Source of the DNA: Bog-159 sp963843255
GTDB lineage: Bacteria > Acidobacteriota > Terriglobia > Bryobacterales > Bryobacteraceae
Reading direction: 5' to 3'
Assembly: GCA_963843255.1 (NCBI GenBank)
Contig: CAWJJQ010000001.1
Coordinates: forward strand, 1 to 64,000
DNA: 64,000 bases
Shown: positions 24,486 through 31,811 of the stretch, one piece after another
How the letters are laid out: the number at the start of each line of letters is the position of its first letter
Position numbering within the stretch: the first letter of the stretch is position 1
The notes under the pieces: generated by a model
The model's database searches: none
The model's input: the letters and a program-made list of their open reading frames with translations, nothing else
What the model was told of the DNA's origin: nothing
Translations under genes and position numbers: made by a program

Positions 24486-24585
24486 GCGAGTTCAGCGTAC
24501 GTCCCTCTTGCATCTCTGGCGGCGATAACGTGATTCGTAGAATTGAAACGTTAACAGAAATTCAAGTCATTCATTAGCCAAAGCA

Positions 24586-24615
24586 AAAAAAGGCGCTGCA
24601 ATGGAAACAGCGCCG
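24586..24615 (-). terminator. Intrinsic terminator after the primase gene
   Basis: On the minus strand the 7-bp stem GGCGCTG/CAGCGCC (24593-24599 with 24609-24615, 9-base loop) is followed by seven T. This is a textbook intrinsic terminator, 23 bp past the primase stop codon. Confidence 0.85.
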
Positions 24616-24637
24616 TAAGGTTCCTTTCCGGTACTAA

Positions 24638-26229
24638 CTACCAGCGCACTCCGAGTATAACGTGAATCTCTTCGACGGTTAACTGGTCGGGCTGGACGCC
24701 GTCCCCGAGCTCCACGGTTGCGACCCGGAAGACGACGGTCTGAAGACGGTCGCATATCTCATCCGTCGCACGCCGGCCGGCTTCGTCGCCGTCGAGCATA
24801 AGGATAACTTCCGCGAAATGCTCGGCAATCAGATTCTCCTGGATCCCCGACATGGCGGATTCCATCAGCGCCACGCACGGGTATCCGGCCTGGCTCACGT
24901 TCATACAGTCGAAGAACCCCTCCACGACGACCACGCGCAGGTCGTCTTTCACGCGATGCAGGTTAAACAGCTCGCGCGACTTCCGGAAGCCAGCCGGAAA
25001 CTTGTAACGCGGCGCCGCGTTGTCGATTGAGCGGCCGGCATAGGCCACCACTTCCCCGCCCTGGTTCGCTATGGGGATCACGCACCGGCCGGCCATCGAA
25101 CCCTTACCTGGGAAGAACCCAACACCGAAGGCCTCTGCCGTCTCGCGTGAAATGCCACGAGCCGCCAGGTACGGGTGCCCAGGGTCGATCCCTTTTAGCG
25201 TGAAGCCCAAGGGCTTGTTCGGCCCGTCAGTATCCCCTGCCCTGCTTTCTTTTGAAACCAGTTGTGTTTTTGGTTCCTGCACAGCCGCTGCCCGAGGTTC
25301 CTGCTTTGTCGGCGTTGGTTTCGAATTGGTCGCCGGCACAGAAAACCACAGCTGGAGCCTAACTGCTGCCTCGCGCACCGAGCAGCCTTCCATGAGCGCA
25401 ACGAAATCGAGAGCGTTCCCGCCGCGGCGGCCACCTCTCGCCGCAACACACGATTGCGACTGGCAAGCCCAGGCACTGTTAGTGCCGAGATAAAATACCC
25501 GCGGGATTGCCGATTTTGTCGTTAGGAATTCTGCTGAACGAGCGGGCCGGACGCACCAATACGTCGGCGCGGGCCATGTGCGGGGCGCGTCTGGAGAATT
25601 GCGAAGACGGACAGCCAGGTGGTTAGCCGATACCCGACCCTCCCGCGCCGTCAGCAGGAACAGGAACATTGGAACACCGAGCCTGTCTGGCGTCCGGCAG
25701 GACCAATTCGATCACCAGGTGGAATTCATCGGAGCTGTTGACCATGCCCGCTATACCGTACGCCTGATTAGGCGGGATGAGCTGGGCTTTGGTGAAGCCA
25801 TACAGACGATAAACGCGCTGGGGATCGTGGAACTGCGTCAAGAACGCCACGCACGTCCGACATTCCGTCCGCGAGAACTCGACCGTTTGGCGCAACCTCG
25901 ATAGTAGCGCCAGCCCTGAGTTTCACCAAGTGGAATTTAGAATCTCGTGTAGAGTACCTACCGCGTCTCCGCCCAGGTTGCCGCTACCGCGGGTAGGCGA
26001 AACCGGCAAAATTGCGGGTGTTTTATCCCGGCACTGACAAGGCACCGCCCGTGCCCTTCTTAACGGTCGCGGTAAAGCTCTCTTTGCTCTCCTTTGAGCT
26101 GTGCGTCGGAAGCGGGCACTTGCCGCGCAGCGAACCGGCACCCACCGGCCGCAAGTTCAACCCGTACCGGTCAAGCACCATCTGCAGCGTGACCGTCTTT
26201 TTGATCTCATCGAAACTGACCCATTCCAT
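24638..26229 (-). pseudogene. DnaG-type primase gene (CHC2 zinc finger plus Toprim) split by an insertion
   Basis: The gene starts at ATG 26229, preceded by GGAGG, and is cut at 26040 by a 563-bp insertion. The first part encodes MEWVSFDEIKKTVTLQMVL and GKCPLPTHSSKES, the front half of a DnaG-like zinc-finger domain. The second part resumes WACQSQSC, GGNALDFVALM, and goes on to a Toprim domain (VVVVEGFFDCMNVSQAG, LMLDGDEAGRRA). Removing the insertion and one 6-bp target repeat leaves 1,023 bp, 341 codons, joined in frame as TGGAWACQSQ. The intact protein of 340 residues would be a short plasmid-type primase without a DnaB-binding domain. As it stands the zinc finger is disrupted. A late internal start could still make the Toprim part. 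Confidence 0.85.
25477..26039. mobile_element. 563-bp non-autonomous transposable element with 36-bp imperfect inverted repeats
   Basis: The left end (25477-25512) begins TGTTAGTGCCGAGATAAAAT and the right end, read on the minus strand from 26039, begins TGTCAGTGCCGGGATAAAAC. They match at 29 of 36 positions. The element is flanked by the 6-bp direct repeat AGGCAC (25471-25476 and 26040-26045), and removing it restores the primase frame. It ends in TGT...ACA. No transposase is encoded. A minus-strand open frame (25623-25895, TTG start, containing AYGIAGMVNSSDEFHLVIEL) looks protein-like but has no recognised family and may be captured cargo. The element needs a transposase in trans. Confidence 0.85.
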
Positions 26230-26327
26230 ATGTGCTTTCCTCCAATGATGACTCTTGAAAACTGCTCCCGTCATCCTACGGCAACCGCTATCCTTGTCAA
26301 ACGCAATGGTTTACGGCTGGCACTTAG

Positions 26328-26397
26328 ATAGTATGTGTAGACTATGCACAGTACACATCCTATGTACTATGGACATTCTATTGATATTCTCTATACT
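26328..26397. promoter_or_regulatory. AT-rich repeat cluster 1 with the parA promoter
   Basis: The region contains an inverted pair AGTACA/TGTACT separated by 7 bases and the 11-mer TACTATGGACA (26365-26375), which recurs exactly at 26996-27006. TGGACA (26370-26375), a 16-base spacer and TATACT (26392-26397) form a good sigma-70-type promoter, so a protein bound to the repeats would cover the -35 element. This suggests autorepression by the partition proteins or a centromere-like site. Confidence 0.55.
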
Positions 26398-26416
26398 TAT
26401 GCGTAAAGCATCAAAG

Positions 26417-26980
26417 ATGACGATAACGCTGCTCGCAAAGAAAGGGGGCGTCGGCAAAAGCACGGTGTGCTTGCTGCTCCATGAAGCCTTCAAAAAGGCT
26501 GGGAAATCCGTCGCGATTCAGGACTGGGATGCCCAGGGCACAAGCAACAAGGCGCTTGGGTTCATCGACGGCAAGCGTGCGGAGCCGGACACGGTGTACG
26601 ACATTCTGCTCTTCGACACGCCGCCGAACCTCGAACACCCCGCGACCGCCGCGGCGGTCCGGTCCGCGGACATTGCCCTCGTTGTCACCTCCCCTGCCCC
26701 GGCCGACGTGTGGGAAGCCGAGGAAGCCGTCCGGTTCGTGCAATCCAAGGGACCTCAGGCCGCCGTCCGGGTGCTCTTCAATAAAGTAAAGAAGAACACG
26801 ATCCTCGGCCGGCTGGTGGACGAGAGCGCGAAACAGATCGGCGCCGCAGTTATCCCAATCCACTTGAGCTATCGGGAGTGCTACCAACACGCCATCGGAC
26901 AGGGATGGGCGGCTCTCGACGCGACCGCCCGTGAAGAAGTCCTGCAGCTCGCGGTTTCTTTGATGTCCCTTTCTGATTGA
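26417..26980 (+). CDS. parA: ParA-type partition ATPase
   Basis: This 187-residue ATPase has the deviant Walker A motif KKGGVGKST near its N-terminus, the Walker A' segment QDWDAQG, and the Walker B region ILLFDTPPN. It is a small ParA/ParF-type protein without an N-terminal DNA-binding domain, as encoded by low-copy plasmids and integrative elements, and would drive DNA segregation along the nucleoid. I chose the ATG at 26417; an ATG at 26399 begins only 1 base after the predicted -10. The next gene, 46 bp downstream, is probably its partner. Confidence 0.88.
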   Translation: MTITLLAKKGGVGKSTVCLLLHEAFKKAGKSVAIQDWDAQGTSNKALGFIDGKRAEPDTVYDILLFDTPPNLEHPATAAAVRSADIALVVTSPAPADVWEAEEAVRFVQSKGPQAAVRVLFNKVKKNTILGRLVDESAKQIGAAVIPIHLSYRECYQHAIGQGWAALDATAREEVLQLAVSLMSLSD

Positions 26981-27026
26981 TGTATAGTGTACATATACTA
27001 TGGACACTGCATAGTCTATTGAGACA
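26981..27026. promoter_or_regulatory. AT-rich repeat cluster 2
   Basis: This gap holds ATAGT-GTACATAT-ACTAT, a symmetrical element, and the 11-mer TACTATGGACA (26996-27006) shared with cluster 1. It separates parA from the next gene and may be an operator or partition site. Confidence 0.5.
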
Positions 27027-27437
27027 ATGGCCAAAACAAACAAAACCGCCGATTTGTTGAAGGTGTTGGGGCAGAAAGCGCCGACAGCGCCGCAGCCCAC
27101 CGCGCCGCCGGCAGTTCAGCACGCGGAGCGGCCTTCGTCAGTTCGTGCCGCACAGCCGCGGCGCAACGCAAAACGGAGGACCGAGCACCCGCGCACTGCG
27201 GCGCCAGCGCCCATCCGGGGCAAGGCTATCCAGTTCTACCTCCACGAGCAGGACCAAAAGCTGATCCACGAGCTGAGCGCCTGGCTCGCATCGCAACGGA
27301 AGAGGATCAACGACAGCCTGGTCATGAAGACGGTGCTCCGGGCTGCAAAGACCGGTCCGGATCTTCTCGCTGCGTACGATGCGGCCGTGAAAGTCGATGG
27401 CCGCACCCGCGAAAAGCGTAATCTAGACGGCTCCTAG
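27027..27437 (+). CDS. Putative partition partner/DNA-binding protein
   Basis: This 136-residue basic protein has a Pro/Ala-rich flexible N-terminal half (about residues 15-65) and a compact C-terminal domain containing GKAIQFYLHEQDQKLIHEL followed by RKRINDSLVMKTVLRAA. A beta-strand and two helices after a disordered tail is the layout of ribbon-helix-helix ParG/CopG-like proteins that partner small ParA ATPases. I infer that role from position after parA; I do not recognise the family by sequence. The flanking repeat clusters would be its binding sites. Confidence 0.6.
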   Translation: MAKTNKTADLLKVLGQKAPTAPQPTAPPAVQHAERPSSVRAAQPRRNAKRRTEHPRTAAPAPIRGKAIQFYLHEQDQKLIHELSAWLASQRKRINDSLVMKTVLRAAKTGPDLLAAYDAAVKVDGRTREKRNLDGS

Positions 27438-27440
27438 TCT

Positions 27441-27608
27441 ATGGATACTACAGATTATACATACACTACATATACTGTTACCGGTACCGACAGCGTTGTC
27501 AGCGAGCTCCGGAGGCTTGCCGCCACCTTGAGGACCAACCTTACCGTCCTCGAAGAAGCCCTCCGAGAGGTCGAAGAACCCCTTCCGGTCGTCGAAATTG
27601 ACGAGTAG
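27441..27608 (+). CDS. 55-residue hypothetical protein, third gene of the parA cluster
   Basis: A short frame begins ATG GAT ACT ACA three bases after the previous stop and encodes 55 residues. The first 16 residues are Thr/Tyr-rich because they are read through an AT-rich repeat cluster (27441-27480). The rest is a regular acidic amphipathic helix (SVVSELRRLAATL, LTVLEEALREVEE). The spacing and helix suggest a real small protein co-transcribed with the partition genes; the function is unknown. Confidence 0.45.
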   Translation: MDTTDYTYTTYTVTGTDSVVSELRRLAATLRTNLTVLEEALREVEEPLPVVEIDE

Positions 27609-27914
27609 GGCAGGGGAGGCAGCCGGAACGCCTCCGCCTTCGGCAAAAAACGGCCGGAGAAGAGCGTTCATGCCTCAAGATAGGGGAACATACCACTAAA
27701 CTAATAAGGCTCAGGAAAAGGGCGATTTTCGGCCTTCTTGTTTTTTGGTGACGCCATGTTTTCTGGTGCAACCAGGTTCATGACTTGGACGATTAACATG
27801 AGCGGTATATATGTAGAATACATAGCCTACACACTATACACATATAAACATGCGCGCTATCGGGAGTGAAAGCGTCGGCGGTGGGTTCTTTCCGCACCGA
27901 CCCGGCACGCAGAT
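27609..27914. other. Intergenic region with AT-rich repeat cluster 4
   Basis: No convincing gene lies here. The right part (about 27801-27850) is an AT-rich stretch, GGTATATATGTAGAATACAT followed by AGCCTACACACTATACACAT, of the same style as the repeat clusters around parA. Around 27711-27752 there is an AAGGC/GCCTT stem with a long loop followed by TTCTTGTTTTTT, which could terminate the parA transcript. Confidence 0.4.
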
Positions 27915-27943
27915 TTGACGGAATCGGATGCCCGGCCTACACT
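27915..27943 (+). promoter_or_regulatory. Sigma-70-type promoter of the toxin-antitoxin pair
   Basis: TTGACG (27915-27920), a 17-base spacer, and TACACT (27938-27943) form a near-consensus promoter, 30 bases before the antitoxin ATG. Confidence 0.6.
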
Positions 27944-27973
27944 GGAGATGGATCTAACTGTAATTATCACCTC

Positions 27974-28261
27974 ATGACCGTCACCCTCAAAACTGAAATC
28001 ACCGTGCCGAAGAGCGTACGCCGCAAGGCGGGTTTTAAGGCGGGCGACCAAGTCCAGTTCAAGGTTTCGGACCGTTCGATCACCATCGTCCCGAAGCTCA
28101 CACCCGACGAACTGGAGGACGAGCGTGAAATCCGGGATCCAAAGGTCCGGGCGACGATCAGGAAAAGCTATGCGGATTTCGTGGCCGGAAAAGGCCGGCC
28201 TATCGAAGATCTTTTTGCCGAACGCGCCGTGCCGGGCGCGAGGCGTCGCAAAGTATCGTAG
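27974..28261 (+). CDS. AbrB/MazE-like antitoxin
   Basis: This 95-residue protein starts with a swapped-hairpin AbrB-type DNA-binding domain: VTLKTEITVPKSVRRKAGFK, then GDQVQFKVSDRSITIVPK. A disordered acidic/basic tail follows that would wrap the toxin. It should repress its own promoter and neutralise the next gene product. I chose the ATG at 27974 because the domain starts there; upstream codons of the same frame overlap the promoter. The gap to the toxin gene is 3 bp. Confidence 0.8.
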   Translation: MTVTLKTEITVPKSVRRKAGFKAGDQVQFKVSDRSITIVPKLTPDELEDEREIRDPKVRATIRKSYADFVAGKGRPIEDLFAERAVPGARRRKVS

Positions 28262-28264
28262 CGC

Positions 28265-28558
28265 ATGACGCCGCCGCCTTTCGCGGTTCGTACCACCTCC
28301 CACTACGATCGGCTGTCCAACAAGCTGCAAAAAGCTAATCGCGAGTTTGGCGCTGTCGAAAAAAGCGCGGCCAAGATCCTCTCAACTGACCCTTATAACC
28401 GGAGCCGTGAGCACAACATCAAGAAACTTGAAGATGTAGCTCCCGGTGATGGCCGATACCGGCTCGCTCTCGGACGCTGGCGCTTCCGGTACGACATCGT
28501 GTCCCAGGCCGTTTGGCTTCATTACTGCGGATTGCGCCGGGAAGAGACCTACACATAA
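28265..28558 (+). CDS. RelE/ParE-like toxin
   Basis: This 97-residue protein follows the RelE/ParE fold pattern: an N-terminal strand, two helices (SHYDRLSNKLQKANREFGAV, EKSAAKIL), then NIKKLEDVAPGDGRYRLALG and WRFRYDIVSQAVWLHYCGLR, with the basic residues expected for an mRNA-interferase or gyrase-directed toxin. It is coupled to the antitoxin 3 bp upstream. Such pairs stabilise plasmids and islands, matching its position at the right end of the plasmid-like segment. Confidence 0.78.
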   Translation: MTPPPFAVRTTSHYDRLSNKLQKANREFGAVEKSAAKILSTDPYNRSREHNIKKLEDVAPGDGRYRLALGRWRFRYDIVSQAVWLHYCGLRREETYT

Positions 28559-28583
28559 ACGGGGCAGGGAACTGCCCGATGAC

Positions 28584-28762
28584 GCACGATTTGAGGATGC
28601 CCCGCACGGTTTGAAGATACGGAACCAAAATGGCTGGCAACCCTTGCATTTCCTAAGTTATTGATTCTAAAACCGAGCGGTCTGGGCGCCAATCCTGGGA
28701 ACCCAGGTGCACGATTTGACCATACGCGCCGCACGATTTGGCCATACGAATCGGACGGTTTG
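28584..28762 (+). repeat. Five iteron-like direct repeats
   Basis: The decamer GCACGATTTG or a close variant occurs at 28584, 28604, 28709, 28731 and 28753, all in the same orientation, with 20-22-bp spacing within the groups of two and three. It is often followed by ACCATACG-like bases. Helical-turn spacing suggests a protein array: plasmid replication iterons, or one terminus of an IS21-type element, whose ends carry similar multiple repeats. No gene lies in 28559-28821. Confidence 0.65.
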
Positions 28763-28821
28763 AAAGGGGTTTGTTGAAAACGGGCTGGCTATTTGAGCCA
28801 GTACCGCGTCAAAATCTACCT

Positions 28822-29482
28822 ATGCGTTGCGCTTTGGTGCTGGCCACGTTGTTTTGGGCTGCATTGGCCCGCGGCGAGGACCGGATCGCCGTCCTCATTG
28901 TGGACGGGATTAACAACCACGACTGGCAGACCGCGACGCGAGAGCTACGGGCCCTGCTCCTCAAGACGGGGCGCTTCACAGTGGAGGTCTCAACGAGCCC
29001 GCCCGCGGATGCTCCAGCGGCGGCTTGGGAGGCCTGGAATCCCAGCTTCGGCCGCTACCGGGTGGTGGTCAACAATTTCAACGGCGGGCACACTCCGGCT
29101 GGGATTCGCTGGCCGCGGCGGGTGGAGCAAGCGCTCGAAGAATACGTGAGCAGCGGCGGCGGGCTGGTGGTGTACCACGCCGCGAATAACGCCTTTCTCG
29201 AATGGCACGCCTACAACGATATGATCGGCCTGGGGTGGCGCGACAAGAGTTTTGGGGCCGGCCTGATGGTCACGGCCGAGGGACGGGTGGTGAGAATCGC
29301 GCAAGGCACGGGTCTCGATCCAGGGCATGGGCCGCGGCACAATTTTGAAGTACATGTGCTAAACACGCAGCATCCGGTCACGCGCGAATTGCCCGCCACC
29401 TGGATTCAACCCTCCGAGCAACTCACGCACGGCCAGCACGGGCCCGCCGAAGGGCTAACGGTTCTGACTTACGCAAATTCCG
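28822..29482 (+). repeat. 661-bp direct repeat, right copy
   Basis: Right-hand copy of the segment at 22392-23052, with one mismatch seen (29439). Similarity starts at the A of the start codon; the preceding bases differ in the two copies. Confidence 0.95.
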
Positions 29483-29670
29483 AGATCTCGCACCAGAACG
29501 AACCATTAGACTGGGTGCGCGATTATGGCAAGGGCCGCGTGTACACCACCATGCTGGGCCACACCTGGAAGGATGAACCTAACCCGAACCTGGCATGTCC
29601 GGAGTTCCGGAAGCTCTTTGCGCAGGGCGTGGAATGGGCCGCGAGGGGCGAGACCGGTAGACCTTACTAA
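28822..29670 (+). CDS. ThuA-like domain protein, complete copy
   Basis: This 282-residue protein is a ThuA-like (class I glutamine-amidotransferase fold) protein with a short signal peptide (RCALVLATLFWAALARG). Blocks typical of the family are VLIVDGINNHDW, YVSSGGGLVVYHAANNAF and GRVYTTMLGHTW. ThuA relatives occur with sugar and trehalose metabolism, and the neighbouring glycosidases fit, but the activity is undefined. Its first 661 bp duplicate 22392-23052. In this copy the sequence upstream of the ATG is island DNA without the TAATAT element, so expression may depend on an island promoter. It is followed 13 bp later by the FG-GAP gene. Confidence 0.85.
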   Translation: MRCALVLATLFWAALARGEDRIAVLIVDGINNHDWQTATRELRALLLKTGRFTVEVSTSPPADAPAAAWEAWNPSFGRYRVVVNNFNGGHTPAGIRWPRRVEQALEEYVSSGGGLVVYHAANNAFLEWHAYNDMIGLGWRDKSFGAGLMVTAEGRVVRIAQGTGLDPGHGPRHNFEVHVLNTQHPVTRELPATWIQPSEQLTHGQHGPAEGLTVLTYANSEISHQNEPLDWVRDYGKGRVYTTMLGHTWKDEPNPNLACPEFRKLFAQGVEWAARGETGRPY

Positions 29671-29683
29671 GGCGGAGGCTTCC

Positions 29684-31484
29684 ATGGATATTCTTCGTAT
29701 TGGCATGCTTCTGGCACGCAGCACCCTAGTATTAAACGGTGCAAGCCATGCGACCTTACCGATCGAAGCGCAGTCGGGAGTCTCGGCGGCGCTGGGCCGC
29801 GACGTTCCGGGCTACGGCGTTTGGTTTGGCGGCGGCACCCGGCATGCAGTAAATGCCCAGCAAGGAGTGACTGCGGATTTCAGCGCGCAAGGCGTGGAGA
29901 TACACGCCGCGGGCGCGCGCTGGGGCATGACGCTGAGTGGGTACGGATACGGCCGCGACATCCGGGCGGTGGCCAGTGCCACGCCGCAGGCAAGTGACAA
30001 TCGTGTCGGGTACCGGCACGGGTTTCTGACCGAATGGTATGTCAACGGACCGTTCGGGCTGGAGCAGGGCTTCACGCTTAGCAGGCCGCCGCGGCGGGGC
30101 AAGGGCACTCTCGCGTTGACCATCGTGCTGGCGCTCTCGGGCGACCTGGCCGCAGAGTTAGATCCAGGCAGCAACGGTCTGAGCATGAAGCGCAAGGGCG
30201 GTCCGCCGCTGTTAAGGTACTCCGGTCTGGCTGCATCCGACGCCGGCGGCAGGGAACTGCGCGCCTCGCTGGAAGTGCAAGGCGACCGTTTGCTATTGAG
30301 GGTGGACGATTCGCGCGCGCGTTACCCAATCACAATCGATCCAATGGTGCAAGCGGCCGAGTTGACCGCTTCGAATGGTCAAAGTGGGGACCTGCTGGGC
30401 TATTCGGTCGCGGTGAGCGGCAACACCGTGGTAGTGGGCGCGCCGGGGGGCAATTCCGCGCAAGGGGCCGCTTACATCTTTGTCAAACCGGCCAGTGGCT
30501 GGGCTAACCTGACCGACCGCCGAATTGACGGCCTCGGACGGCGCCGCAAGCGACGAATTCGGGTATTCCGTAGCCATCGAGGGCAATACCTTGGTGGCCG
30601 GGGCTTATGGCGTGACCATCGGATCGAACCGTTATGATCAAGGCGCGGCCTACGTGTTCGTCCAACCGCCCGGCGGCTGGAAGGACATGACTCAAACGGC
30701 CAAGTTGACGGCGTCCAACGGCGCGAAGGACGACTGGTTTGGCGCGTCGGTTTCCATCAGCGGCAACGCCATTGCCATTGGGGCGCCGTACGCCGAAAAC
30801 GATTCGTATGACGGCGCAGTGTACGTCTTCGTGAAGCCGGCGAGTGGCTGGCGCACTACGTCGCAGTTCAACGCCGAACTAACCCCGGCAGGCGGCACGC
30901 CATTCGGGGAGTGCGGCATGTCGGCGTCCATAAGCGGGGACACGGTGGTAGCCGGTGCGCAAGCCGCCACGGTGGGTTCCAACTTCTACCAGGGCGCGGT
31001 ATATGTTTTCGTCAAACCGGTGGAGGGATGGGCCGGAAGCTTGACGTCCGTAGCCGAGCTAACCGCGTCAGACGGACAGATCGGAGACCGGCTGGGCCAA
31101 GCGGTGGCAGTGAGCGGCGACACCGTGGTGGGCGGTGCGTACCAGAACGATACAGCTCGCGGCGCAGCCTATGTGTTCGCGAGGCCGGAGGCCGGATGGT
31201 CGACTATGACCCAAACCGCCAAGCTGACAGCCTCCGACGGGGCGGCCTACGATTGGTTCGGCTATTCGGTAGCGATCGCGGGCGATATTGTGGTGGTCGG
31301 GGCTAGCGACGCCGACACCTTTAAGGGCAAGGCTTATGTGTATGTCAAACCGAAGAGCGGCTGGGAGACGACCTCGAAGTTCAGGGCCGAGCTGATCGCC
31401 AAAGACGGGTCGGCCAACGACACGTTTGGCCTCTCCGTTGCGATCGGTGGTGACATGAGGCAGGGCGCGGCTTACGTGTTCTAA
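29684..31484 (+). pseudogene. FG-GAP repeat beta-propeller protein, frameshifted
   Basis: Two overlapping frames together encode about 600 residues. After a signal-like N-terminus and a domain of about 220 residues come seven repeats of the pattern GYSVAVSGNTVVVGAP...GAAYIFVKP, enough for a seven-bladed propeller. The frame breaks inside repeat one to two at about 30512-30520: where sibling repeats encode TQTA, the DNA reads ACC-GACC-GCC, consistent with loss of two bases. The seventh repeat lacks about ten residues of its core. Without a frameshift the first frame ends at 30637. It starts after GGAGG and follows the ThuA-like gene by 13 bp. It is probably an exported surface protein. Confidence 0.75.
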
Positions 31485-31811
31485 CCCGGGCCGAAGGTTA
31501 GATCGGCTGAATTTTTCAGCGAATTTTTCAGCAAACCAGCATCAGTTCCGCCGATCGCTTGTGGATTTTGGAGGCAGGCCAGCGATGAAGGCGTACATTT
31601 TGCGAAGCAACACATAGTGATCCGTATGCGCGAACCAAATGACCCGGGCCGATGGTAACGGGGTCGGTTGTTCCGCGGTCGGGCGGAAGAGCGTAGATGA
31701 CGAGGATGGGAACGTCGATCATGACGGGAGCCCACCCAGCTGAACCCTTTCCTGCCAACGAATGACCGATCCGGAAACTCACGGTATTCTCGAATGTGTG
31801 ATTGGGAATCG
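31485..31811. other. Intergenic region, possible gene remnant
   Basis: There is no intact gene here. A direct repeat GAATTTTTCAGC occurs twice at about 31508-31531. On the minus strand 31528-31821 is open and encodes partly protein-like sequence (GSAGWAPVMIDVPILVIYAL, DPVTIGPGHLVRAYGS) with no recognised family; it may be a decayed gene fragment. Confidence 0.3.

Noticed and set aside
27857..28330. 157-codon minus-strand open frame over the antitoxin
   Set aside because: Antisense to an AbrB-like gene with promoter and downstream toxin.
28584..28762. CRISPR array
   Set aside because: The repeated unit is only about 10 bp with 10-12 bp between copies, and there are no cas genes.
22392..29482. 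Prophage or classical integrative element
   Set aside because: No integrase, recombinase, capsid, terminase or tRNA attachment site is present; long homologous direct repeats fit a single crossover better than site-specific integration.
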